Assembly (NCBI GenBank): GCA_028818695.1
Contig: JAPPNK010000026.1
Span: 1 to 64,000, forward strand
Direction of reading: 5' to 3'
DNA length: 64,000 nucleotides
From: Candidatus Poribacteria bacterium
GTDB taxonomy: Bacteria; Poribacteria; WGA-4E; GCA-2687025
Shown: in pieces, positions 1-6,948 of the stretch
How the letters are laid out: each line of letters starts with the position of its first letter
How positions within the stretch are numbered: position 1 is the stretch's first letter
Position numbers and translations under genes: made by a program
Notes under the pieces: model-generated
What the model saw: the letters and a program-made list of their open reading frames with translations, nothing else
Databases searched by the model: none
Told to the model about the DNA's origin: nothing

Positions 1-49
1 ATCGTCCCACCTTCTAATGGGCCGATTCGCTTGGCTAGTCAAGCATATA

Positions 50-163
50 GTTCCCCTTACAAAGGGGGGGAGTGCAGGAGCCTTGACAAAGAGGAAAGTG
101 CAGAAGCTTTGACAAAGGGGAGTATGGAAGCCCCCCTGACAAGGGGGGTTTGGGGGGTTCAGA
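50..163. repeat. C/G-run palindromes with a short tandem repeat
   Basis: This gene-free start of the window holds C-run/G-run palindromes (runs of C, then TTACAAA, TGACAA or TTGTCAA, then runs of G). Between them are three imperfect units of about 26 bp at 66-90, 91-116 and 117-143, each ending in TTGACAAAG or a close variant. The same C-run/TTGTCAA/G-run core recurs near 9387-9413, so it is a dispersed repeat. Lies downstream of comM. Confidence 0.6.
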
Positions 164-209
164 AAGATGCGCGCGTTTTGCGCGTGAATGACGGAAAGAA
201 GGCGCGGGG

Positions 210-1742
210 CTAGCCGAGATACTGCCGATCAAGGCAGCGGAACTGAACCGCCTCGGCGATATGCTTCTGCTCAATCATATCCGAATCGGACATGTCGGCG
301 ACGGTTCGAGACACCTTTAAAATCTGCGTATAACCTCTCCCGCTCAGACCCAAACGGCGAAGAATATCCGCAAACATCTTCTCCGCCTCGTCCGTCAAAA
401 TGCACGCCTGCCGAGTCTCCTTAGAACGCATCATCGCGTTGCAGTAGACGCTCGTATTTTTGAAACGGTTCCGCTGCGCGTCGCGCGCTTTTTGAACCCT
501 TTGGCGCGCCTCGGAGGACGGCTCGGCGTCGACAGGGTCGCTCATGTCTTCAAACGGAACGGCAGGCGCGGAAACATGAAGGTCGATGCGGTCTAGCAAA
601 GGACCGCTGATGCGCGCCTGATACCGCGCGAGCGCCGACTGCGAGCAGGAGCAGACCCGCCTCGTATCTCCGAAATAACCGCACGGGCAGGGGTTCATCG
701 CGGCGACGACCATCGCGCGGGAGGGAAAGGTGAGCGATCCCCAAGCGCGGGCAATGGTGGATGTGCCGTTTTCCAACGGCTGACGCAGCGCCTCCAGAGC
801 GTTTCGAGAGAATTCAGGCAGCTCGTCCATGAACAGCACGCCGTTGTGCGCGAGGCTGATCTCGCCGGGCGCCGGTATTCTGCCCCCGCCGATGAGACCC
901 GCCATCGAGGTGGAATGGTGCGGGCTGCGAAAGGGGCGCGTCGTCACAAGCGGCGACCCAGACTCCAAAACGCCGGCGACCGAATGTATCTTGGTTGTTT
1001 CAAACGATTCTTCAAATGTGAGGCGCGGCAGGATCGACGGCAGCCGCTTCGCAAGCATCGTCTTCCCGGAACCCGGCGGACCGATGAGCAGAATGTTATG
1101 TCCGCCGGCAGCCGCCACCTCCAGCGCTCTCTTAGCGAGCTCCTGTCCGCGCACATCCGCCATATCGGGCAAGGCGCGGTCCGAGTGGTCGAACATGTTT
1201 TTGAGATCGACCTGCGTCGGTTCAAAACCGCTGCGGTCGTTGAATTGCCGCGCCGCTTCCACAAGCGTTTCGGCTCCGAACACATCGATGCCTTCGATGA
1301 CGGCGGCCTCTTCGGCGTTCTGTTTTGGTAATATAATCGCTTTGACGCCATGTTTCGCGGCGTCCGCGGCGATGGCGACCGCCCCGCGTATCGGTCTCAA
1401 GAAGCCTTCAAGCGAGAGTTCGCCCAGCGCAAGCGTCTCATGGCTGGCGGACATCCTGATCTGTTCCGAGGCGCCGAGAATGGAGAGCGCGATGCCGAGG
1501 TCGAACGCGGAGCCTTCTTTTCGTATGTCGGCGGGAGCCAGGTTGACGGTGATGCGCTTGGGCGGCAGGGCGAAGCCTGAATTGCGGATGGCGACCGTAA
1601 CGCGCTCGCGGCTTTCGCGCACAGACGCATCCGGCAGGCCGGCGAAAGTGATGCCCGGCAGCCCGTTGGCGAGGTCCGTCTCGATCTGCACAATGAAGGC
1701 GTCCACGCCCATGACGGCGCTGCTGCGTATAACGGCGACCAT
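210..1742 (-). CDS. comM: YifB/ComM family Mg-chelatase-like AAA+ ATPase
   Basis: Family members are hexameric branch-migration helicases that help integrate transformed DNA (known for ComM). The 510-aa length is normal. Residues 1-170 form the ChlI/Lon-S5-like fold that starts with conserved residues around VDAFIVQIE. Walker A GPPGSGKT is at 221-228, followed by a Mg-chelatase core with LFMDELPEF and a cysteine cluster NPCPCGYFGD...CSCS typical of the family. The C-terminal part has the RGYTQILKVSRTVADM sensor/lid motif. It is a single gene on the minus strand. Together with dprA at 19.6-21.1 kb it suggests DNA uptake capacity, although no uptake pilus genes are in view. Confidence 0.95.
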   Translation of the reverse strand: MVAVIRSSAVMGVDAFIVQIETDLANGLPGITFAGLPDASVRESRERVTVAIRNSGFALPPKRITVNLAPADIRKEGSAFDLGIALSILGASEQIRMSASHETLALGELSLEGFLRPIRGAVAIAADAAKHGVKAIILPKQNAEEAAVIEGIDVFGAETLVEAARQFNDRSGFEPTQVDLKNMFDHSDRALPDMADVRGQELAKRALEVAAAGGHNILLIGPPGSGKTMLAKRLPSILPRLTFEESFETTKIHSVAGVLESGSPLVTTRPFRSPHHSTSMAGLIGGGRIPAPGEISLAHNGVLFMDELPEFSRNALEALRQPLENGTSTIARAWGSLTFPSRAMVVAAMNPCPCGYFGDTRRVCSCSQSALARYQARISGPLLDRIDLHVSAPAVPFEDMSDPVDAEPSSEARQRVQKARDAQRNRFKNTSVYCNAMMRSKETRQACILTDEAEKMFADILRRLGLSGRGYTQILKVSRTVADMSDSDMIEQKHIAEAVQFRCLDRQYLG

Positions 1743-1829
1743 GCGACTCCCATCGTTTTAGAATGCGGAGGGCAGTATAACGCAAGCGGCGGTTTTGTTG
1801 AAGAGCAAGAATCTCGCAATTGCATCTTA

Positions 1830-2060
1830 GACGGACGACGTCCGCGTTCGCATGCCGACATGCCCCAACTAAAGCCTTGAGGTCAGAATAATTCGGACAT
1901 CATGCTAAAAATTGGGGCATCATCGCGAAAAACCGCTGTGACCAGCGGAAAAGCCGCCGCGCCGCCTGCAGTCATTCCTGCGAAAGCAGGAATCCAGAGG
2001 CGCCGCAGAAACCGTTCGCGTTCGCCAGGCGGAATGTCCCAACTAAAGCGCTAAGGTCTG
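1830..2060. repeat. Family B repeats upstream of rho (one half copy, one diverged full copy)
   Basis: 1830-1886 is the right half of a family B element, with CATGCCGACATG followed by CCCCAACTAAAGCCTTGAGGTCA. 1887-2060 is a second, fuller copy: its left end is diverged (ATTGGGGCAT), a central hairpin at 1974-1993 reads ATTCCTGC-GAAA-GCAGGAAT, and the right end reads TGTCCCAACTAAAG...AAGGTC. I see no gene in 1743-2303; ORFs there overlap the repeat or the rho leader and have no family features. Confidence 0.65.
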
Positions 2061-2070
2061 AACATTTCGC

Positions 2071-2099
2071 TTGACCCCAGCGAAAAGGGGGTATATGAT
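2071..2099 (+). promoter_or_regulatory. sigma-70-type promoter of rho
   Basis: TTGACC, a 17-bp spacer, then TATGAT. Transcription would start near 2106, giving rho a leader of about 200 nt before the ATG at 2304. Long rho leaders are often used for Rho autoregulation (known in other bacteria); that role here is inference. Confidence 0.65.
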
Positions 2100-2303
2100 T
2101 ATCGTTGGTCGACAACGCGCATTCTCTTTTATTCGGCGCATCGGCTTCAGATTCGAATGTTCAGGCAGGCTTCAGGAGCGTTCTCAGCCCACCCTTCTTG
2201 GCTTCGTTGCGTATTTTAGATGTCGCCGTTTCGTGTTGCGTTTGCATTCGGCGGCGCGCGGTTCCCACTTACTATTGGCAATTCGTCAGGCAAGGCACAT
2301 GAA

Positions 2304-3635
2304 ATGAGAAAATACCAAAGAGAGCGTTCTTCGTCGTCGAAGACGTATGATAACGATGCGCCGCGGCTGGATGTGACGCAGTTGCATGAAAAAACGGTTC
2401 AGGAGCTCTACGCCATCGCGCGCAACCTGAAAATCGCGGGATACAGCGGCCTGCCGAAACAACGCCTCATCGCGCGCATCATGGAGGCGCAGAGCGAAGG
2501 CGGCGAACTGCTGGAAGGCGAAGGCGTCCTGGAAATCCTCCCCGACCAGTACGGCTTCCTGCGCTCCGTCAACTACAACTACCTCCAAAGCCAAGAGGAC
2601 ATCTATGTCGCCGCGACGCAAATTCGGCGTTACGGCTTGCGTCCTGGGCATGTGGTGCGAGGACCGATACGCCCCCCGAAGCGGCGCAGCGATCATGACA
2701 AGGGCGAGCGGTTTTTCGCCCTCCTGAAGATCGACTCGGTGAACGGACGGGAACCGGAAGCGGTGAAAGAAACCCCACTTTACGACAACCTAACCCCGAT
2801 CCATCCGACGCAGCAGTTCGCGCTCGCCTCTTCCAGAACGACTCTCTCAACGCGCATCATCGACCTGATGGCTCCTGTCGGCGCGGGGCAGCGCTCCTTG
2901 ATTGTCGCCCCGCCCTTCGGCGGCAAGACGCACCTGCTGCGCGACATCGCCCACGGCATCGAAAAAAATCATCAGGAAGCGAAGCTGATCGTTCTGCTCA
3001 TCGGCGAGCGGCCTGAAGAAGTGACCGAAATGGAGCGCACCGTCCACGGCGAAGTCGTCAGCTCCACCTTTGACGAACCGCCGGATCGGCATGTGGCGGT
3101 TTCCGAGATTGTCATTGAGCGGGCGAAGCGCGAGGTGGAATTTGGCGGCGATGTGGTCGTCCTGCTGGACAGCTTGACGCGCCTCGCCCGCGCCTACAAC
3201 CTGATTGCGCCGCACACGGGCAAGACGCTCTCTGGCGGAATCGACGCCGGCGCCATGATGGGACCGCGCCGCTTCTTGGGCGCCGCCCGCAACCTTGAAG
3301 AGGGCGGAAGCTTGACGATACTCGCGACGGTGCTGGTCGACACCGGCAGCCGAATGGACGAGTATGTGTACGAGGAGTTTAAAGGAACGGCGAATTCGGA
3401 GATACATCTCGACCGCGAGCTGTTTGAAATGCGCCGTTTTCCGCCGTTGGATGTGAAGCAATCGAAGACCCGACGCGAGGAGCTGTTGCTTGACCCGGCG
3501 GCGTTGAATAAGATATGGATCCTGCGGCAGTTCCTGAATAAACTGTCGCCGGCGGAATGCATCGAGCTGTTTCAAGAGCAGATGCGCAAAACGGAAACGA
3601 ACGAAGAGTTTTTGGAGTCCATGCGGAAAGGTTGA
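2304..3635 (+). CDS. rho: transcription termination factor Rho
   Basis: Hexameric RNA-dependent ATPase/helicase that terminates transcription. The 443-aa protein has the N-terminal Rho-N helix bundle (LHEKTVQELYAIARNLKI), an OSBD/cold-shock RNA-binding domain (GVLEILPDQYGFLR), Walker A APPFGGKT and Walker B VVVLLDSLTRLARAYN, then the Q/R-loop region (SGGIDAGAM). The start at 2304 is chosen because Rho homology begins there and a purine-rich AGGCAAGG lies upstream; the frame stays open to 2220 but that part has no homology. P-loop positions usually Lys-Ala are Phe-Gly here. It is followed by rpmE, prfA and prmC, a common arrangement. Confidence 0.98.
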   Translation: MRKYQRERSSSSKTYDNDAPRLDVTQLHEKTVQELYAIARNLKIAGYSGLPKQRLIARIMEAQSEGGELLEGEGVLEILPDQYGFLRSVNYNYLQSQEDIYVAATQIRRYGLRPGHVVRGPIRPPKRRSDHDKGERFFALLKIDSVNGREPEAVKETPLYDNLTPIHPTQQFALASSRTTLSTRIIDLMAPVGAGQRSLIVAPPFGGKTHLLRDIAHGIEKNHQEAKLIVLLIGERPEEVTEMERTVHGEVVSSTFDEPPDRHVAVSEIVIERAKREVEFGGDVVVLLDSLTRLARAYNLIAPHTGKTLSGGIDAGAMMGPRRFLGAARNLEEGGSLTILATVLVDTGSRMDEYVYEEFKGTANSEIHLDRELFEMRRFPPLDVKQSKTRREELLLDPAALNKIWILRQFLNKLSPAECIELFQEQMRKTETNEEFLESMRKG

Positions 3636-3638
3636 GGC

Positions 3639-3866
3639 ATGAAAAAAGGAATACACCCAGAGATGAACGAGGCGGTAATCCAGTGCGTATGCGGCGCCTC
3701 TTATAAGACCATGTCGACAGCGGGCAACACCCGCGTTGAGATCTGCGCCAGTTGCCACCCGTTCTTCACGGGGCAGCGGCGCGTCGTTGATACAGAGGGG
3801 CGCGTAGAGAAGTTCGAGCAGAAATACCGCCGCTTCCGCGAGCGTCAAGCGCGGGAAGCTTCGTAG
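3639..3866 (+). CDS. rpmE: 50S ribosomal protein L31, zinc type
   Basis: 75-aa ribosomal protein L31 beginning MKKGIHPEMNE. The zinc-binding cysteines of the C+ form are present (CVCG near residue 16 and CASCHPFFTG near residues 37-40). It starts 3 bp after the rho stop codon, so it is cotranscribed and probably translationally coupled. The C-terminal extension is basic and Glu/Arg-rich (RFRERQAREAS). Confidence 0.97.
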   Translation: MKKGIHPEMNEAVIQCVCGASYKTMSTAGNTRVEICASCHPFFTGQRRVVDTEGRVEKFEQKYRRFRERQAREAS

Positions 3867-3908
3867 CAGCCTGTCCGCCGTTTATTCAAGAGAAGGGGGC
3901 GGTCGATT

Positions 3909-4571
3909 GTGCTGGCTGATCTTTTTATCACATTTTTGAAGCTTGGCGCGTTCATTTTCGGGTCCGGGCATGCGCTCGCGCAAGCCATGCAGAACGAAAT
4001 TGTGTTTGAGCGCGGATGGCTCACCGAAGACCAGTTTCGGGAGGGCTGGGCGGCAGGCAACGCTCTCCCCGGCCCCATCGCGCCGAAGGTGGTCGCCTAC
4101 ACAGGCTATCTGCAGGCGGGGATGATCGGCGCATATGTGTCAGTGATCGCGTATCTCCTGCCCTCCGTAACAGGCATGGCGGCTCTGGCGGCGGCTCTAG
4201 TGTATGAAGGCGGCGACGAAGGCTTTGTCGGCAAGCTCCTGAAGGGGCTAAAATCGGCGGTGCAGGGTATCAAACCGGCGGTGCTGGCGGTCCTGCTGGA
4301 AGCGTTTTTGAGCTATACCGGCGTCTCCTTTCCGAAGGGGGCGAGTATGTCGGCGCAATGGATGCCGTTGTGCGCAGTGGCGGCGGGATCGGTTCTCCTG
4401 CTGGTCGGAATGCGCATGATGGCAGAAGGCGACACAGTTTTTCTGCTGTCGGACGGGCGCGCGCTGGCGGTGTTCGCGCTGTCGTTCATCGCAATGGCAG
4501 GCTTGGGATGGAGCGCGATCTATATCATGCTGGGCGCGGCGGCGGTCGGTTTGAGTTATATGCTGTTTTAA
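3909..4571 (+). CDS. chromate transporter family protein, single-domain
   Basis: 220-aa membrane protein of the CHR family, which exchanges chromate/sulfate-like anions in characterised members. The family signature is visible: FGSGHALAQAMQNEIV near residues 17-32, RGWLTEDQFREGWAAGNALPGPIAPK, and a glycine-rich first helix. It is the half-length form (one CHR domain of about 6 helices). Half-length proteins usually occur as adjacent pairs, but no partner gene is present here. The start is GTG at 3909 after a G-rich stretch. It sits inside the rho-prfA housekeeping run, so a substrate other than chromate is possible. Confidence 0.8.
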   Translation: MLADLFITFLKLGAFIFGSGHALAQAMQNEIVFERGWLTEDQFREGWAAGNALPGPIAPKVVAYTGYLQAGMIGAYVSVIAYLLPSVTGMAALAAALVYEGGDEGFVGKLLKGLKSAVQGIKPAVLAVLLEAFLSYTGVSFPKGASMSAQWMPLCAVAAGSVLLLVGMRMMAEGDTVFLLSDGRALAVFALSFIAMAGLGWSAIYIMLGAAAVGLSYMLF

Positions 4572-4583
4572 GCTGGAAGCCGC

Positions 4584-5669
4584 ATGTCGTTTTTTTTAAA
4601 AGAAAAATTGTCCGAAGCGGAGGCGCGTTTTCAGGAGATTGAGGCGCAGCTGTCCGACCCGAAGGTCTATGCGCAGCAGGGCGAAGCGGAGCGGCTCGGC
4701 AAGCAGCGGGCGGAGCTGGAGCCGATTGTGGAAACGGGCGCGGAGTACGAGAAGGCGCTGGAAGGGCTTCAACAGGCGCGCGAGGCTCTCGAGCTGGACG
4801 ACAGCGAAGAGTGGCAGGCGCTGGCGCAGGCGGAAGCGGCGGAGCTGGAGGCGGCCGTCGAAACGCTGGAGCTTCGGCTGAAGACGCTTTTTTTGCCGAA
4901 AGACGCGAACGACGATAAGAACATCATGCTGGAAATTCGGTCGGGTACGGGCGGGCTGGAAGCGGCTCTCTTCGCGGCGGATCTGCTTCGAATGTATGCC
5001 CGTTACGCCGAACGGATCGGCTGGAAAGTTGAGACGGTCAGCTCAAACGAAACGGAGCTGGGCGGTTTTCGAGAGGCGATTGTGTCCGTATCGGGCGAGC
5101 GCGTCTATAGCCGCCTGAAGTTTGAGAGCGGGATTCACCGCGTTCAGCGCGTCCCTGAAACAGAGTCGAGCGGGCGCATTCACACCTCTGCGGTCACGGT
5201 TGCGGCGCTGCCGGAGGCGGAGGCGGTTGATGTCGATCTGGACCCAAACGATGTGAAAATGGAGCGTTTTCGTTCAGGCGGACCTGGCGGTCAGCACGCG
5301 AATATGACCGACTCGGCGGTGCGTTTGACGCATGTTCCGACCGGCATCGTCGTCGTTTGCCGAGATGAACGGTCGCAGCATAAGAATCGAGCGAAGGCGG
5401 AAAAGGCTCTCCTCGCGCGGCTTTACGACCATAAGATGCGCGAGCAGAACGCCGAACGCACCGACGCCCGCAAGTCGATGGTCGGCTCAGGAGACCGCAG
5501 CGAGAAGATACGCACCTACAATTTTTTGGAACGGCGGGTCACTGACCACCGCATCGGCTTGACGCTGTACCAGCTGGAGACGATCTTAGACGGGGGGCTG
5601 GACGCGCTCATCGATCCGCTGATTGAGGCTGATCAGACGGCGAAGCTGCAGTCCTCATTGACAGAATGA
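4584..5669 (+). CDS. prfA: peptide chain release factor 1
   Basis: Class I release factor that reads UAA/UAG. 361 aa, normal length. The catalytic GGQ loop is intact (FRSGGPGGQHANMTDSAVRLTH), and the codon-recognition region reads RVPETESSGRIHTSAVTVA, matching the PxT type of RF1 rather than the SPF of RF2. Its product is the methylation substrate of PrmC, encoded immediately downstream with a 4-bp ATGA overlap. Confidence 0.97.
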   Translation: MSFFLKEKLSEAEARFQEIEAQLSDPKVYAQQGEAERLGKQRAELEPIVETGAEYEKALEGLQQAREALELDDSEEWQALAQAEAAELEAAVETLELRLKTLFLPKDANDDKNIMLEIRSGTGGLEAALFAADLLRMYARYAERIGWKVETVSSNETELGGFREAIVSVSGERVYSRLKFESGIHRVQRVPETESSGRIHTSAVTVAALPEAEAVDVDLDPNDVKMERFRSGGPGGQHANMTDSAVRLTHVPTGIVVVCRDERSQHKNRAKAEKALLARLYDHKMREQNAERTDARKSMVGSGDRSEKIRTYNFLERRVTDHRIGLTLYQLETILDGGLDALIDPLIEADQTAKLQSSLTE

Positions 5670-6583
5670 GCGCTCAAAAAACATGGCGCGCCCTAGAACT
5701 GATCGAATGGACGGCGGGTTACTTTGAGCGCGCGGGCATCCCGACCGCCCGTTTGGACGCCGAGCTGCTTCTCGCGCATGCGCTGAATCAGAACCGCATG
5801 TGGCTCTACCTAAACTATGAGTATGTCGTGTCGGGGCAGCCGCTGGACGCCTATCGGGAGCTGGTGCGGCGCCGGCATGCGCGGGAGCCGGTCGCCTATT
5901 TGACGGGGCGGCGCGAGTTCATGTCGCTCTCATTTGAGGTGAACCGCGGAACCCTTATTCCGCGCCCAGAGACCGAAACGCTGGTGGAACTGGCGCTGGA
6001 TTGGCTGCGCTCGGAGGAGCGGGAATGCCTCAAAGTCGCCGAGAACGAGACGGATCAGCGCGTCCAGCTGGCGGACATCGGCTGCGGAAGCGGGGCGATC
6101 GGCGTCGCGCTGGCGTATGCGCTTCAAGACAACGGCGCAGCGGTCGTCTCGACAGACATCTCCGAGGCGGCGCTGGAGACGGCGCGGCGCAACGCTGAAT
6201 CGGCAGGCGTCGGCGGAAGTATAGAGTTTCGTTTGGGGGACGGCCTCTCCGTTTTTCATGCGGGGGAGCGGTTCGATGCGGTTGTGTCGAATCCGCCGTA
6301 TGTTCGCACGGCAGATCTGGAGCGTCTGCCGCCGGAGTCGCGTTTGTATGAGCCGCGCGAGGCGCTGGACGGCGGGGCGGACGGGTTCGCCGCGCTGCGT
6401 CCGTTGATTTCAGGCGTCGGGGGGTTTTTAAAGCCTGGCGGTTTTGCGGCGTTTGAGGTGGGGGAGGGTCAGGCGGAGCAGGCTCTCGCGCTGTTTGAGA
6501 CGTCAAAGCTGTTTGAGTCGGCGGAGACGGCGCTCGATATGTCAGGGATTGAGCGGGTTGTTTACGGGCGCAGAAGAGGTTGA
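5666..6583 (+). CDS. prmC: peptide chain release factor N5-glutamine methyltransferase
   Basis: SAM-dependent enzyme that methylates the glutamine of the GGQ motif of release factors. 305 aa, with the N-terminal helical HemK domain (RLDAELLLAHAL), the SAM-binding motif I ADIGCGSGAIGVALA and the catalytic NPPYV motif (VVSNPPYVRTADL). The start codon overlaps the prfA stop (ATGA), so the two are translationally coupled. The 3' end abuts a short duplicated segment (6583-6697). Confidence 0.96.
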   Translation: MSAQKTWRALELIEWTAGYFERAGIPTARLDAELLLAHALNQNRMWLYLNYEYVVSGQPLDAYRELVRRRHAREPVAYLTGRREFMSLSFEVNRGTLIPRPETETLVELALDWLRSEERECLKVAENETDQRVQLADIGCGSGAIGVALAYALQDNGAAVVSTDISEAALETARRNAESAGVGGSIEFRLGDGLSVFHAGERFDAVVSNPPYVRTADLERLPPESRLYEPREALDGGADGFAALRPLISGVGGFLKPGGFAAFEVGEGQAEQALALFETSKLFESAETALDMSGIERVVYGRRRG

Positions 6584-6697
6584 TTCGTCCGTTTCGGCGT
6601 CCTCGATCAAATACCCGTCAAATAAAAGAATCTAGGCTATGAGCGGCTTTTGGGGCTGATCCGTTCGTTTGGCGCGTCTTCGATCAAATACCCGTCG
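6583..6697. repeat. two direct copies of a 37-39-bp segment after prmC
   Basis: 6583-6619 and 6658-6697 are similar: both contain GATYCGTYCGTTT..GGCGTC.TCGATCAAATACCCGTC. Read on the minus strand both copies can encode DGYLIEDA followed by a polar tail. The second copy contains the stop codon of the small zinc-ribbon ORF at 6684-6827, in a different frame. This looks like a local duplication of a gene end. Confidence 0.5.
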
Positions 6698-6827
6698 GAG
6701 TGTGCCGGGTCTCGCATTGCCGGCAAAGCGCGGTCTGCTTTCCGCGGTCTTTCCCGTAATTTATGATCCAGTTGGATCCGCAGTGGATGCAACGAATGTC
6801 ATGGCGGTATGAGCGTGGACGGAACAT
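6684..6827 (-). CDS. 47-aa zinc-ribbon protein
   Basis: Short ORF beginning MFRPRSYRHDIRC, preceded by CAGGAGAA at good ribosome-binding distance. It has two CxxC knuckles about 20 residues apart (CIHC...CRQC) with an intervening NYGKDRGKQ, the pattern of the zinc ribbon at the N-terminus of IS1/IS1595-type transposases and related small DNA-binding proteins. The ORF ends soon after the second knuckle; in another frame the DNA continues as DGYLIEDAPNERISPKS. It could be a real small regulator, a frameshifted gene or an IS remnant. Confidence 0.45.
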   Translation of the reverse strand: MFRPRSYRHDIRCIHCGSNWIINYGKDRGKQTALCRQCETRHTPTGI

Positions 6828-6895
6828 ACGCGGTTCTCCTGTTGAACCAATTTACATCACCATCGCATGAGCGTACCGCCCGCCTAACGATTCGC

Positions 6896-6923
6896 TTGAC
6901 GCCCCCGCCAAATTGTGTATGAT
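6896..6923 (+). promoter_or_regulatory. sigma-70-type promoter of the GH95 gene
   Basis: TTGACG, a 16-bp spacer and TATGAT, ending 25 bp before the ATG at 6949. The AAATTGTGTATG stretch around its -10 box recurs at the promoter of the TlpA-like gene (40262-40276). Confidence 0.55.
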
Positions 6924-6948
6924 AGAACTCCAATGAACGGAGGCAGCT

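Noticed and set aside
829-1761. 310-codon plus-strand ORF opposite comM
   Set aside because: Antisense shadow of comM: Ser/Arg-rich translation, no family features, no ribosome-binding site.
2105-2302. ORF in the rho leader region
   Set aside because: No ribosome-binding site or recognisable protein features; the region lies between the promoter and the rho start and is better read as leader.
2847-3848. 333-codon minus-strand ORF opposite rho and rpmE
   Set aside because: Spans two certain genes in antisense; composition is typical of a GC-rich shadow frame.
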